Of a DNA stretch of 64,000 nucleotides, positions 25,246 to 39,100 are shown in pieces. The position numbers and the translations under genes were made by a program. Source of the DNA: Scortum barcoo (taxonomy: Eukaryota; Chordata; Actinopteri; Centrarchiformes; Terapontidae); NCBI GenBank assembly GCA_023238725.1, contig CM041538.1, forward strand, positions 9,608,880 to 9,672,879. Reading direction: 5' to 3'. The number at the start of each line of letters is the position of its first letter. Positions within the stretch are counted from its first letter, which is position 1. The notes under the pieces are model-generated. The model saw only the letters and a program-made list of their open reading frames with translations. It did not search any database and was not told where the DNA came from.

Positions 25246-27303
25246 TTGGTTTACACCAATTTATTACACATTGTGACCAAGTACAAAATACAGCTGAACT
25301 ATGCAGTTTATTACAGACCATCATCTGTCCTTAGGCTAGTTAAAGTGTAGTCAAGAACAGGTTTAAAAATGCACAAAAATAAGGGTTCAGTATACTTGTA
25401 AGAAGAACCAAATCTAGTTCAATAAAAAATAATCCTCCGCCAAAATTCTAAAACAGCCTTACAAAACATTACAAAGTACACACAGAAATTACTTTTTTTT
25501 TCCCAAAGCACTTGAAGGCAAATTACTGTGACAGGCACAAGTTACAAAAAGCCTTAAATAACTCAAGCTCAAGGATTCTCATCGCTACAACCAAATCATC
25601 TGAGGGGGAAATGAAGAGGAGGAAAAATAATAAATCAAACCAATTTCAACACAAAGTGGATGTCAATCAGATCAGAATGGTTCATATAAATAGGAATTTC
25701 TCTTGTGACAGTTTAATAGCTTACTCGGGGCCGTAGCACCGCAGTAATAATTGAATTTCAAACATTTAACAATTGAGATTGGAAACAAATTTATCACGCA
25801 CACCAGTATAATCAATTTCACATCAAAGCATGTGACCAACCAAGTACAGTGTGAGGAGAGGAGAGATTAGGCAAAGACCGAAGGCCACAGAGCACACACT
25901 TTCTACATCAAAGATTTATATATATATATTTATATATATATAATTTATTATGGACAAATTCCCCAAATAATGCACTGTACTTTTCTATCTAATTCAAACA
26001 TAAGACTTTAATCTGAGTAACAGCATGAGGTCAAAGTATCTGAAGTGGGGAGTGTGTGCTGGCTCAGACGCCAACAACATCCTCCTTTTGTGTGTTTTGG
26101 TTTCACGGGTCTAACAGCTCTAATGTGTATTGATTTATCTTCCTTGGATGAAATGTACAACCACTTTTTTTTTTTAATATATATATATATTTAGATCAGG
26201 AAACGAGGCTCAATGAGACAGACCAGATTCCAGTTTCGGCCATAATGTCCCATCTCCGTTAAGTCGAGTACTCTGGATTTATTCGGTGGCAGCTGAGTGA
26301 CGCACCACGCGCAGCACACGGAGGAGCCATCGCAGGATCTGAAACCATCTGTGGAGAACTATTTACATGAAAGGGAGCGGGCAACACACAAACCGCAATA
26401 GTGGCTACATTTTCTTTAATACTTGCCTCATGTCATCTGAGCTGAACGGAGCACAGCATAGAAATCTATTGAGGTAAACAAACCAACATCTTACACAGCT
26501 AACACACTGAGTTCCCTGCCTTCCTGACTACTGCGAGACTATGAGGCCCTACAGAGCCACAACTATGGCTGAGCTCGAGGGAACGACTGAGGAAAGGTCC
26601 TTTGGGTCAGTAGGTTGCATGTTCATTGTTGTTTTTTTTTTCTTGTGTGTGTTTTTGCTGCGAGCTGCAGCAGAGGCAACAAGGAGTGTACACACCTACA
26701 CCTAATCAATGTTAAAGGTGCTTTGAATGTCTGAGGTTTGGAGACAATACATTCATACTGCGGTAGAGGCACAGCTGAGGGACAGATAGACATCTGTAGT
26801 GGTGGTTTTAAAGTTAGCGATCTAAGGCACTCAAATGACACTATGGCACAGCTAGTTAAGATTTAAACAAAAAAAAAGGAGAAGAAGAGTCACAAACACC
26901 ACACACCACCACTCAAAGCTACACATCCAATAAAAAGGTACTGCACAAAGTCATTCACAGTTGCAACAAAAAAACTGAAAGAAAATCAGACCTGTGTTAC
27001 ACCCCTGTGAGTTTAAAAACAAAAAAAACAACAACAACAAAAAAAAAAACAGACGTGAGCTTCCTGGGAGAAACATCACCGTCCTCATGAACGCTAGTGA
27101 GGGGAGGGCTGACTGCTACGTTCTTCTATGTACACTGACTGCAGGAGGACGCATTGTGCTCGGCTCAAAAGCCGCTGCGTCCCAAAAGGGCCCCAAAAGC
27201 CACTTTAGGGTCACCTTTTTTTTTTTTTGTTTTTTTTTTTTTTGTTTTCTGAGAGGGATGCTGGTCCTTGTGGCTTTCAGTCCGGTCATCATTCAGACTT
27301 GGC
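25246..27303 (-). other. rfx2: rfx2 3' UTR (candidate, ~2 kb)
   Basis: Sequence downstream (minus strand) of the rfx2 stop codon up to the last good poly(A) signal. It has no coding ORF. It holds (TA)n tracts near 25918-25942 and 26177-26192, a T-run near 26632, and A-rich and T-rich tracts at 27016-27050 and 27212-27243. The extent is inferred from the lack of another gene and the position of the signal; the true end could be nearer the stop. Confidence 0.5.
25260..25265 (-). terminator. rfx2: rfx2 distal poly(A) signal
   Basis: AATAAA read on the minus strand (TTTATT on +). If used, the rfx2 transcript ends 10-30 nt further, at about 25230-25250, inside the end of the convergent fcho1 transcript. 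This would make the rfx2 3' UTR about 2.05 kb. Other minus-strand candidates nearer the stop codon are possible, so this is the longest plausible form. Confidence 0.5.
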
Positions 27304-28072
27304 TCACATCTCCTGCAGAGGGTGGCTCATTTCAATCCTCTCTCTCTTTACGGCCGGTTCAGTCGGCCCTCGGGACGCATCGGCGTCGCTGCCCAGGTCG
27401 CTCATCTCATCAGAGAAGGACGTATCTGGTGGCACAAAGAGTCGAAATAGTTTAGTTTTCTGTCAACTGTGACCCTAAAAGCCACAAGGGCGGGCAGAGA
27501 ACGAGGGCAACAGGAGAAAAAAGGACAAACGCAGCTACAGTACAAATAAAAATCAAAAATATAGAAGTTAAAATAAGGCAACTGGACATGCGAATTCTTT
27601 AGCACAACATGAGTATGAGCCAGTAAATCAGGCTCATACTTTACCAGCAATAATTATTCATTATTAATTTAACCAGAGGTGTAGTGAGTATTTCCAGCAG
27701 CAGGATCCTGTATAAACTCCAGTACTCATGTTCATTACAATGAAGGATCATGTCAGTGCACGGTGTGGCTCAGTGATGTGTTTTTTATAGTTTTATAATG
27801 GAGCTCTGTGGCACAGAGGAATAAGATATATCAGAAGCTGGTGTTATAGACGATATTTGTTAGACAGATTTATTAGCGATTAATGTGCTTGTGGCCATAG
27901 ACTGGGTAGGGTGGTCAGAAAGTATTGAAAGATGAAAGGATGGTTTTTGTGACTGATCCAATAAATTTTTTGGGAAAAAGTCAAGAGTCTGCTAGCAAGG
28001 ACTCATATCTGTAAATAATAAAGGCTGACCTTTTTCCATAAGTGACGGCATCATGGAGCTCAGGTCACTGAA
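27304..28072 (-). CDS. rfx2: rfx2 C-terminal tail exons and stop codon
   Basis: A 43-nt exon (28030-28072) encodes FSDLSSMMPSLMEK. The final exon (27304-27425) encodes TSFSDEMSDLGSDADAS and ends KRERIEMSHPLQEM with TGA at 27304-27306. Both boundaries follow AG/GT rules and phases 0-1-0. The acidic tail ending in a KRER motif resembles the human RFX2 terminus (KRERSD...). RFX1 and RFX3 have different, longer tails, which supports the RFX2 call. The intron between the two exons carries a dispersed repeat copy. Confidence 0.85.
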
Positions 28073-31000
28073 CTGTGATTCAAGAGATGAGAGAACATTA
28101 GTCAACAAAACAATTATTTTCAACATACAATATTAGAGATTCAAATATCTTCTTTCTTACCTCTCCCATGACAGCTATAGGAGTTTCTCCGGTGGCCTGA
28201 GCCACGCGGTGTTCAACCAGATAAAACATGTACTCATCATACAGTAGGCGGATCAGGTGGAAAGAGCCAAAACTTGCTGCGCTACGCAGGGTCAGGTCTC
28301 TGATCACCATGGAGCTACAGGTAGGAGAGAGAAATAACAGATAAAAAATAAAACCATAAAATGCTGTTTGGTGTTGTGAACCACCACAGAGAGCAGAATT
28401 AGCAAATTAGGTCTACAATCTGCGGTGACTTTAAGGAGAGCGTACCTGTAGAAGGACCATTTGAGCAGGAACTGGCGTGCAGCCTTGGGGAAGCTAGGGC
28501 TGCCCTGGTGAGGCTTCAGGACCTGAGACACCACGTTGTCGAGCCACGTCGCCCACTGGTCCAGAGAGCTCTGCTGCTGCAGGGTGACCTTAAAGTCCTG
28601 CTCCAGACGCTGGACCACGCTCTCATCACACTGACACACCCATGACGCCTGCTCCTGTTAAATACAACAAACACACACCCGACCACATTCAGCAAGAAAA
28701 CCACACCCCACAGCGAGGGACGGAAAACTCGACACTGACAGACTGCGCTCATTCTCACGTGATGTTATGACATTAAATCACCAGAGAAGTTTACCTGGAC
28801 GTTGGCAAAGTCCACTCGGTTCAGGTCTGAGAGCATCTGGTTGATCTGGGAGGTGTTCTGGAGGACTGCACGGGCTGCCTGAGCAAGGTGGTTCAGACTG
28901 GTATAACGTCTCAGTGTCTGGGCAAAGGCACTGACCACCGCCACCTACAGGAGGGAGACAGAACCAGAGACCATCACTCATCCTGAAACTTCATGTCACT
29001 CTGTGTTCATTTGTTTTATTAATCTAAAAATACTTCAGGTAACTGTAAAGTCTGGCTGCAAGCACATTAGAGACATTTTAATATCATAATTCACATATTT
29101 TGCGTGTATATCCAGTCTAGATGATAGCTGCTCTTTTCTTGTTACCTTGGTGCGGATGATCTCTTGAGGAAAGTTGGTCATGGCGTTAGTCAGCCAGCCC
29201 TCCAGACTCTTGGCAAAGTTGCGGATGGCCTGCGTGAGAGTACCTAGAGAAATCGAGCAACCTGGATTACAAACTGACTTTCCTACATTCAGCTATGCAC
29301 AAAGCATCATTAGTAGAGTTGTGCAAACACAGCAAACTGTAGTGCCAGAGCAAAATAAAAACCGAAGTATATTAAGCAAATAATCTCAGTAGTACTGACT
29401 GGGAACAGGACGCAGCACGTCAGGGATGAGGATCTCTACTAGAGCCTGGTAGAGGATGTGGTCACAGCTCCTCATCCATAGTCTGATTGGTTCATATTTG
29501 CACAGAGCCACCAGCTTCTCTGTGGGGATCACGCCTTCCAGGTCATCATCACTACACACAGAGAGGAGGGAAAAAAAGATACACACAGAGAAATTTAAAA
29601 TACAACCTTGTTTCAAGTAAAGCTCAGCGTACAGTCAGGTAAAAATATTGTTAATCTGATATAGTGTTCAAATAGAAAATTCTTTCAGTTCAGATATGAC
29701 TCTTAAAAAGTAAAATTAAAAGTCTCTTCCTGCTGAAGTGATCAGACCTGTTGGGGATGGTGGTGCTTCCGTCACTAGATGGCGGTGTTGAATACCAAAA
29801 GGTCTGCCAGAGTTTCTCAATGTAGTGGAACTGGAGGTTCATCACCACATCCAAAGTAGCCTGCAGGAGAGCAACAGAGGGGAGGGGAGGAGGGAGGAGG
29901 GGGGAGGGAGGAGGGAGGGAAGAGAGGAGGAGAGAGAGAGGGAAGAGAGGAGGGAAAAGAGAGGGAGGAAGGAGGGGAGTGGGGGGAGACAAAACATACA
30001 GAGCTGAGCCATGGCAACCAGACACACAACAAAGTTTCTACAGGCAGGCAGGCAGCCTCTCGCTCACTCCGGGCCCTCCTGGTTAGACAATGAGCCAGCT
30101 TAAACAGAGCTCACTGCACATTAATCATCAGGAAGATCCTAAAGGCCTCATTTAGGCGTCATCTTGAGGGTTTTTTTAAGTTGATTTCACTTAAAAAAAA
30201 AAAAAATCTTGGTTTCCATTATAAAGCAGATCACTCTCAGACTTGTGCGTGCATTTGCCTTCTTTAAGTGGCAAGGCGCGGACCTGAACTAACCCATGTG
30301 ACTTCCTCTTTCCTGTTCATATGTATGAGGCTCTTAGAAAGCAGAGTATTTGGCACACAAGTGAACACTGTGAGAGTGCAAAGGAAGCAGTGACGAGCTA
30401 TTGATGTGAAATGATATACTACAGTTTGAGGGCTTGGTCAGAGAAAAAGATGTAAAAAAACCCCAATTTTAAAAAGCCAAAAAAGGGATAAACCTGACAC
30501 ATACATGGAAGTAAAACATCAACTTGCACTGCAAGTTGTTGAGGACATTCACCGGGGGACCAGAGGTCAAACACAGTGTAGTTTGGTTTTATAGTTTATA
30601 CAGTATCTCTCTATGCTGAGCTAATAATTCGCATCATGCCCAGAGATTCTCCTCTTTCTCTATCTGGCAGGACGTGCACTTGCCGCTGGATCTTGTTACA
30701 CAGCAGTGTAGGCTTCAATCACATGATATGTTTTTGCGTCCTCTTCAGCCGTTGCCGTGGCAACCTTGTTTACGGTTGCCCCGGGCAACAGGTCAAACAC
30801 AGAACTCCAAAACAAAAAGGAGAATTCCCCATCCCCTCTAAACAAGAGCATTTTGCCTCCACAGTTTTTTCACCACACAGGAAAAACAGAATGCCTTAAA
30901 AAAAAAAAAGAAGAAGAAGTGTGGAGGAGAAATAACACATGTTCACATGAACGGTCACAGACAGACCAGCAGCCTGCGGCAGAGACTCCCAAATCCTAAC

Positions 31001-33624
31001 TCCTCACATCTGTGCACACACACACACGACATGCTGCGGTTTACTATGTGATTTATTACCCTTAAAGTTTTATTAAACACCTAATCATTTCTCCTTAAAC
31101 ATTAATTTAATGGGACAGCTGATACCTGAATATTTGGCTGTTGTTACCATGACATTAATAAATACATGCCCCGACAGTGGGTACAAATCTGTTAACAGCC
31201 CAACTCAAATAGAAGGAGACTCTTTTAACTGCATAAAAGTAAGAAATAAGATGTTTTTTATAACAAGCCAACTTGTTACCTTTATTTGTGCTGTAACTTA
31301 AAAATGAGTCAATAAAAATCTTGGCTAAATGCATTAACAGGTCACTGCTGGCTTACAAAAAGCAAAAAAAAATAAAAAATACTGAAATGCATAAACATTA
31401 AACACACAGAGGCAATGAGAGCTGTGTGAGTGACAGAAATGCGCTGGCAGACAAAGACAGGAGCCCATGTGCCTGTCCACAGACAAGGCAACACAAAGGC
31501 CCAAGGGGAGGCCACCACAAAGACACCAAGATGTCCACCCAGCGCGCTGAAAGGTTAATTGGCATGTCTTGAAAGCTGCACAGAGATGAAAAGACGGCTG
31601 GAACAAAGCGAGCGTGGTGAGACTGGACAAGGGGAGGGCAGGGATAATATGATAAAGCCAGAGCTTCGCTGCTTTAATCACGGCCTCTCTCCTGCCTGTA
31701 AAGCCCCCATATTTTAATGTTTGATATTATTTCTACTTTTCTCATCCGGAGGGGGGCAGCGGTTATTCTTCTGCCTGCTCAAATTCATTGTCCCATCAAG
31801 AGTATATGAAATATGCCCCGCAATCTTTGAAATGTTGTTATGCAATACATGTCTTCATAGCTCTTTCCTCATACCTTTCTCATACATTTTTCAGATCTAG
31901 TTCTTCAGAGACACGTGTTGACTGCTGCTTTCATTAAACCAATTCAACATGATGAGGCTTGCATTATTGTATTTTTTTTCCTGTTTTTTTTTTTCCATCA
32001 AACCCATTTATAAATCAAGTAAATCTAAAAAACACACAGACACACACATACATATACATATACATACATACATACATACATACAGTTTTGGTTTCATTTT
32101 CTAAAACAGCTGGGCACTGTTTTTTTTTTTTAACAGATGGTACCTAAACATGAGTAAATAGTGTTTCTATCGGGGACTATTTTCAAGAGCAGATTAATTC
32201 ACATTTGGTGCCTTAGTGAGTATTTAGCAGCAAAACAATGTTTGTGGGATCGACTCAAAATAAACAACAGTGCCAGTGATCACAGTAATAAAGGAACATG
32301 TCACACACACACCGCACAATGTGTGGCTCCCTGATGTGATTTTAAATACTTTTTGGACAAAAATGGAGGTTTATGGCACAGAAAAATAAGATTTATCAGG
32401 CTACAGATACAAAGACGATATTTTTGGGAATATTTATGGGAATTGTTCAATTTGAGTTAATTAAATGTTATGATGGCAGAACACGTGTAACATTACAATT
32501 TAAAATTTAAACAGCGCCGCAAATAGCATCCTCAGATTCTTACTTTAAACAGGAACAAGCTCTGTAGCATGTCTGAATGTGCAGAACTGTGGAGCAAGCT
32601 ACTGCTCAAATGTTTAATATTGGTAGTGGAAGGTAGTGAAAGATAAAATGATAAGAATAAAAAAAAAAAAAAAAAAAGAATTGTGCTAACTAACGTACCT
32701 CACAGTGGTCTCTGTAGAGCGTCTGCAGCTTCTTGATATCATTCATGTTGATGCGCTCAGGCAGAGGCTGGGTGCCCAGATCAGGAGAGGGAAATGGAGG
32801 CAAGGTGTGGGACGTATCTACATAAAGCAAAAAAATGTAGACAGCTGTCAATCAGTTCACTCACACAGACACAGGCAGACACACAACGGCTCAAGGCCTA
32901 TGAGGACATAAAGTATATGAAAACTGTATGGGCAGATCACAGAGCATAATTCAACACATGTCTCAACAAACAAGATGCCTGACAATTAATTAAACATGTG
33001 GCAATAGCTCTGCCAAATATGTTATTTAACTGGGGAAAAAAATCTAGTGCTGTTTTGAGAGATGGGGTCAAAAAAAAAGAAAAAAGCTGAAGTGGTGAGA
33101 ATTTAAAACACTTCTTGATCTTATGTGTCAAACAGTTGTCACAGCAGCCGACCAGCTCCTGTGCTTACCTATGTACTGCTGGTGGTGTTGGCTCTGAGCA
33201 GCCACCGACTGCTCTGGAGTGCTGTTACAGTGCTGCGAGCTCCCACACAGGCTGTCCGACATGCCGTCCACCTTCTGTAGAGGTTTGAACCTATACGGAC
33301 AGGAGAGGATGGGACGTGAGTGTTGGCTGGGTGTGGAAGGAAAGCAGGAATAAGAGATAATGTGTCTGTGAGGGCTGGGACCATGCAGGCTTTCATTCCA
33401 AGGTAAGCACACCTCCAACCGAAGGGGGATTAGTGAAAAAACAGCAGCGTGTTTAAAAAGAAAACAACCGTTTGAAACATTTTTCTGGTTTACTAATCTG
33501 ATCCCATCGGTGCAAAATAGTTTGCCTGCAAGATGTGTTTGCCCCAGTTTGGTGGGTGTGACAGAGGTGAAAACCAATACATACAAATTAAAGCTGCAAT
33601 AGAACAGAACAGTGACTTATAGAC

Positions 33625-33659
<35 letters not shown>

Positions 33660-36080
33660 GGTCCTTAAAAAAACAACGTTGTTGTGCATTTTTCCTAAAA
33701 CCTTAAACAAGTGTGCTTTGTTTTAACTGTAGCCATGCCCAACAGTGATGTCACGATGTACTGACACACCCTACAGTATACTACAGTATACTACATCACC
33801 ACAGAAAGTGAGAAATTAAACATCAGAAGTCAGCAAAAATTACAATTTTCAGGAGGCAGTAAATTTACTCTTTCATTCAAACCTTCACTATCAGTGTTCT
33901 ATGAAAATTATTCGATAAAGAATGTTTGAAAATCGAAGAAAATTGAACTTATTTGCCAAAACAGCAAGTCCATAAAAATACCATGAGTACATTATGGCAG
34001 CACTGAAAGCAGCCTTGCTTTAGTGTTTGATTAAACGTCTTGCAATAGAGGACCGGTGAAGGAGAAAAAACATAGTTAACCATGAAAGACAATGTCAGGG
34101 GGCAAAGAACTTAAAGAGAAAGGGAGAGTGGATGGGAGACGAGACAGTGGCAGAGTATGGGCAACGACAGTGAGGCAGCTGCCCCAGGCGACAATGTCAT
34201 CAATAGTAAAATTTCATTAACACATTATCTTCATTAAAAAAAAAAAAACCTAAAACAAACTGGTGCCAAAAGGAGAAAAGAAAAAAGAAAATGGCTGAAA
34301 GTTGTGACAGAGAAAGAAAAATTGACAGGCAAGAGAGCGGTAAAGACATCAGACGAGGAGAGAGTGCTGACCTCTGTTTCTGGTGCACAGGCTGCTGCCT
34401 CATGGCCATGTACTGGGTGTCCTCCTGCAGCCGGTTGAGCGGCGAGTCTGGCTTCACCCGGATGCCATAGTAATGATACTTAGAGTTGCCTCTAGTTGAT
34501 TCAGTGAGAGAAAAGCCAGAAACCAGTGAGGAGAAGACTTGCCATCAGTGTAATCACTATCATTATCCTCTTCCATCAGCGAGTCTCCAATGCCTATAAG
34601 CATCATCATACTCGTCACATCCATAATGGTTACATGATTACTATTATCAGCATCTTCAGCATCGGCAACAACCTCTCTTCCTGTTTGTACCTGGTGCCGA
34701 GGCGGCGGGTCCTCAGGCCCATGAAGACGGAGCGGATGAGCTTGCCGAAGGAGGCTGCGTTGACCGGATCCAGTTTCTGTTCCTGACAGTGCCGCAAGTA
34801 GTGGTTATACAGTGGTTATACAGGGAGCACCGGGGCAGGCTCACCCCCTCCGCCGTCTCATAGTTGTCCAGTAGCCACTGCAGCTGAAAAACACACAGAG
34901 GAAGACACGGTCGCACAGTCAGAGAGCCCCAGTGGATAAACTCAGTTCTGTGATAGTCACCTGGCCAGAAATGGAGAGGAGCCGTGCATCGTATTATCAC
35001 ATCAAAAGACAGATAACATGCACGCGCACACACACACATCACACGATCACCCAGGTTAAAACACCAAAGAGACCACTGCACTCCCTTTTGTGGCTACACT
35101 CAGGCCTTTATAATCTTGACTGAGGCAGTAAGTGACGACAGCGTAAGGAATGGCTGATTGAGTCAACGCTCAAACATCTGAAGTGCTATTAATTCTATCA
35201 GACAATCCAAGACAGTCAATATTGAAGAGGACGCAGTCATTGCTCTGTTGGTAATGCTGCAATCATAAAGAATTTGCATAAAAAGCTCAAAATTACCAAT
35301 TTGCAAATCAGATTTAAAGCAGATACTTGAGTAACACTTTTCATACAAATGATGCAGAGATTGTGAAATAACAGCTGAGGTTAAGAGCTGGAATGTAGGG
35401 GAACCATCTAAACCCCAAATTCTACATAGTCTGGAGAGAAATATTTCATGAATCTTATTTAAATGTCATCAGAACTGAGTGACGGCCTCCCAACAGGAGA
35501 GAAAGTTATACAGCAATCAGATTTTGTGACACTGAGTGCGTGTCTTGCTGTGCTCATAAGTGAAATGAACAGAATCAATCAACTGAAGTCAATGCAGAGT
35601 ATTAAGACACAAGTACAAGATGCATTCTCAAGCAAAAAGTGACAGCAAATGCAAGTTCAGATCAGGGATGGAAAATAACTGAGGCGCTTATGCATGTCAG
35701 TGGGACAGTGCAGAGGGTAAGTAAAGCTCACAGTGGTAGTGTGTTCAACTTTGCAGAACATACACAAGTTAAACACACTCGCTAAAGGTTCAGATTTTGT
35801 TGTAGTTTTTTTTTTTCCTTTGGTTTGTTTTTTCCCCATTTTCTCTCATATCCTTTTCAAAGAAAGTTCCTGGTTGACTTACATGGCTGTTGAGCAGGCT
35901 GCTTTTGTGACTTGCAATTCCTTCAGACTTTTGGAGGTTTTCAATCGCCATTTCAAGCTAAAGAAAGAAGAAGCATGCAAAAAAAAAAGGTGGACACAAG
36001 AGGGAGAAGGCAGGAGAGTGAGAGATAGAGAAAGAGAAGGGGACAGGAATAAGCAGGGGTATATGGAAAAACAAACAAAC

Positions 36081-36111
<31 letters not shown>

Positions 36112-39100
36112 CAGATAACAGATAAAGGAAATAAGACTGTTAGCAAGCAGCCAGATCTCTGCATTTCCATTAAAATCAGTCAGTGTTGCAGCCAAATCCA
36201 TTATTGGCCAACAAAAGCATGCAAATCAAGGGACTCATAGGGTTAAGCTGCTCAGTGAAGGTTTGCGGTCAGACACTTTAATGTATGCAAATAGGAACCA
36301 CAAACAGGGATACAGGTCACGTCAAGTTTGGGGACACTAGGTCAACAAAGTCTACCCCCCGACCCAACCCTGACCTGTATCACACTCTCTAACTTAGAAA
36401 TGATACTTAAACTAAAAAGTACATTGAGTAAGTTGTGACTATGACATAAGCAACAGTGTCATGGTATAAAGTACACTGGCATATTATTCTGTCTTTGGAC
36501 AACAAAAAATAATGGAGTCCAACTGGCGGGCAAAGTGAGTGACAAAACCAAGGACATTTTGTTGAGCTGTAGAAGAAAATCAAGTCAAAAAAGAAAAGCT
36601 ATGTCACACTGCAGCCAAACTGGAGACACAGAAGAAAAGGAAAAAGAGGCAGGCAGCGTTCCAGGCCTTAAGAAGGCTCCCGAGGGCTCATGGCCAAATG
36701 GTAATGAGCCCCAGGGGTTGCTTTGTTTCACAGGGCGCTCAAGTGCCTGTGAAAACCTCTGAAACAAGGCAGTGCTGAATTATTTAAGCCAGTGTCCCGG
36801 TTCTACAGGCTCTCTGCCCTGTACTGCTCTGCTCTCTGTGTGTTACTGCACAGCCAGGAGGCCCCAACTCAGGCTGCTGTGCATCTCTCGCTGCCTTTCA
36901 GCCTTGTCCGGGAGCCTGGCCAGTCTGGACACGGGCTCAGGTGGCAGAGATGACAGTTGTCACCAGTGTGTGTCTCACAATACCATATGGTAGTGGGGGG
37001 ATCTCCGCTCATGTCGTATTAACAGTTTGTAGTAACAACTTACTTATGCTCTTTAGAGAATAAGAACTATACTTTGGCAACAAAGCAGGTGAGAAAAGAC
37101 AAACAATCCCCTATGACTTTTGCTGTGCTGGCTCATAAATCCCTTTCTACTGAAAAAAGTCCTTCTGAAACAGCATGTGCGTTGCTCACCATAGCTGAGG
37201 AGGAGCGGGAGGAGTGTGATATGTGGTTGCGGCTTCCCTCCATGCTTCCTCCATGGATCAGGTAGGTGCTTCCACTGGAGATGATGTGGCTGCTGCCCAC
37301 GTCCATGGTGATGCCCACCATGCCATGAGGGGGCACCCCACCACTGGCAGAGGAGACCACTGTGGTGACATGAGTTCCACCGGCCTGTGAGTCAAAGTAG
37401 GGCCCCCCACTGCTCTGCCCATACAACTGAGCCTCGGGGTTGTAGGAGTAGGCCGCTCGGCTGGGAAGAGATCATTGCGGTTAGCGTGTAGTGATGGATG
37501 TTTTGATTAGAGCCACTTTAAAAGCAGCTGGATGTTAAAAAGATAAGAAAAGTAGCTGTCATTTGACATTAAGCTCAAAGTACTGTTTCCCTTAAAAAGC
37601 AAAAATGATTTAAATCCCACAAATACAGGTAATATAAGGCTTACATGTGTTTACTGAAGGATGTAAATACTTATAATATCCTTTTAAGTTATTACCAGAA
37701 CTACACAATAAAAGGTATGCATCATATTGTTTTGTTATTACTGTACAGTAAGTAAAAACTGCTTACATGGTTCCATTGGTGTAAACAGCCTCTCCACTTT
37801 CTCCTACATACTGGACCTGGGATGGATAGACATGTTGCACCTGTTGCACCTACAGAGAGACAACAGGAAATCAAAGCAGGGAAAAGGAAAGTCTTTGTCA
37901 TGTGTCTGTTTATACATACATAAGTAAAATTGAAACATAAACTGACTATTTTTAAAATCATACAAGTCATGTTGAAAATGAAAGTATTTGTTTGCGGGCG
38001 CTGGCATGTGAACATCTATTACAGTGTGTACATGAAGTGCAGTGAAAACATCTGTACACCTTTTGGTTTTTAAAATTATTTGTCAAAAACAGAAACCTCA
38101 ACAATATAATTTAAAACATTAAAAACACAGCTTACTGTATTCAGACATACCAAAGTTCTTTATGAAGAGTAACATTACTATATTCTAACATATAACATAA
38201 TAATATTTGAACTGCTAAATAAGCACATTATTTTGAAAGGGTATGACGAGTAAAAGTGATTTGGAACAATGATAAAAAATAAAAGAGTTGATTCAAATGC
38301 ACATTTTCACTGTAAAAAAAACAAAAATGGTGAAATTGTAATTGAAACGAACTGAAGAAGACACAAAGACAAGCTTGATTTGACAAACGTCACAGCAGGC
38401 AATGATATACTGAAGCATAAAAAGCAGGTCAGGAACTGTGCATCTGCTATTGGCTAATCTTGTGTCATGTGACTTAACCAGGACATATAAAAGTGGTACC
38501 TAAGATGAACTAATAGCAGACAGCCAGGTCAGCTCCTAGTTTTCATCATTCGTCACTGAACACCACACAGATTTGGTGCCGGGTTTTGGTTCAAGCCCCC
38601 AGGAATCACTGGGCTTTGCAGCAAGTTCACATTATACCTCAGGACCACAGGGAAGTTTTTACCATACACATCATCATAAAAGAAGCACATGTTAAACTAA
38701 GAAAAATCCTCTTCATCACACACATTTAATAATTACTCTTTTAATTCCCAACAATTAGGGCTAATATTTATCTACAAGCTACCAAGAGTTGTATTAAGCT
38801 GTTATTCATGTTATTCGTGTATGCAGGCAGTGGGCCAGGCTCAGCCAGAGAAAGACACTTTCACACACCTACGAGGGGCACAGGAAGCAAGAGAAACATT
38901 TAGACCTGGACGAGCAGCTGAATGGGCTGTCATGTTTGGGATCTTCATTCAATGTCTGACGCAAACACAGCTTGGTTACTATTTGACTTATTTACTATCT
39001 GACGTGTCAGTTGAAGGCCAAACCTACGACATCCCGGTCTGACTGTTACTATTTAACCTAAAAGTAAATTCAGACCCCAAAGAGACATGAATGGTTGACC

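Larger units (their letters stand above)
29861..32698 (-). other. rfx2 intron
   Basis: Begins (on +) with the purine tract, then holds the tandem X-boxes (30751-30789), a (CATA)n tract at 32037-32085, repeat copy B (32210-32435) and an A-run at 32660-32677. No coding exon was seen. Confidence 0.65.

Noticed and set aside
29817..30032. Several Pro/Ser/Leu-rich open frames near 29.9 kb
   Set aside because: They are produced by the purine/pyrimidine tract and have no protein features.
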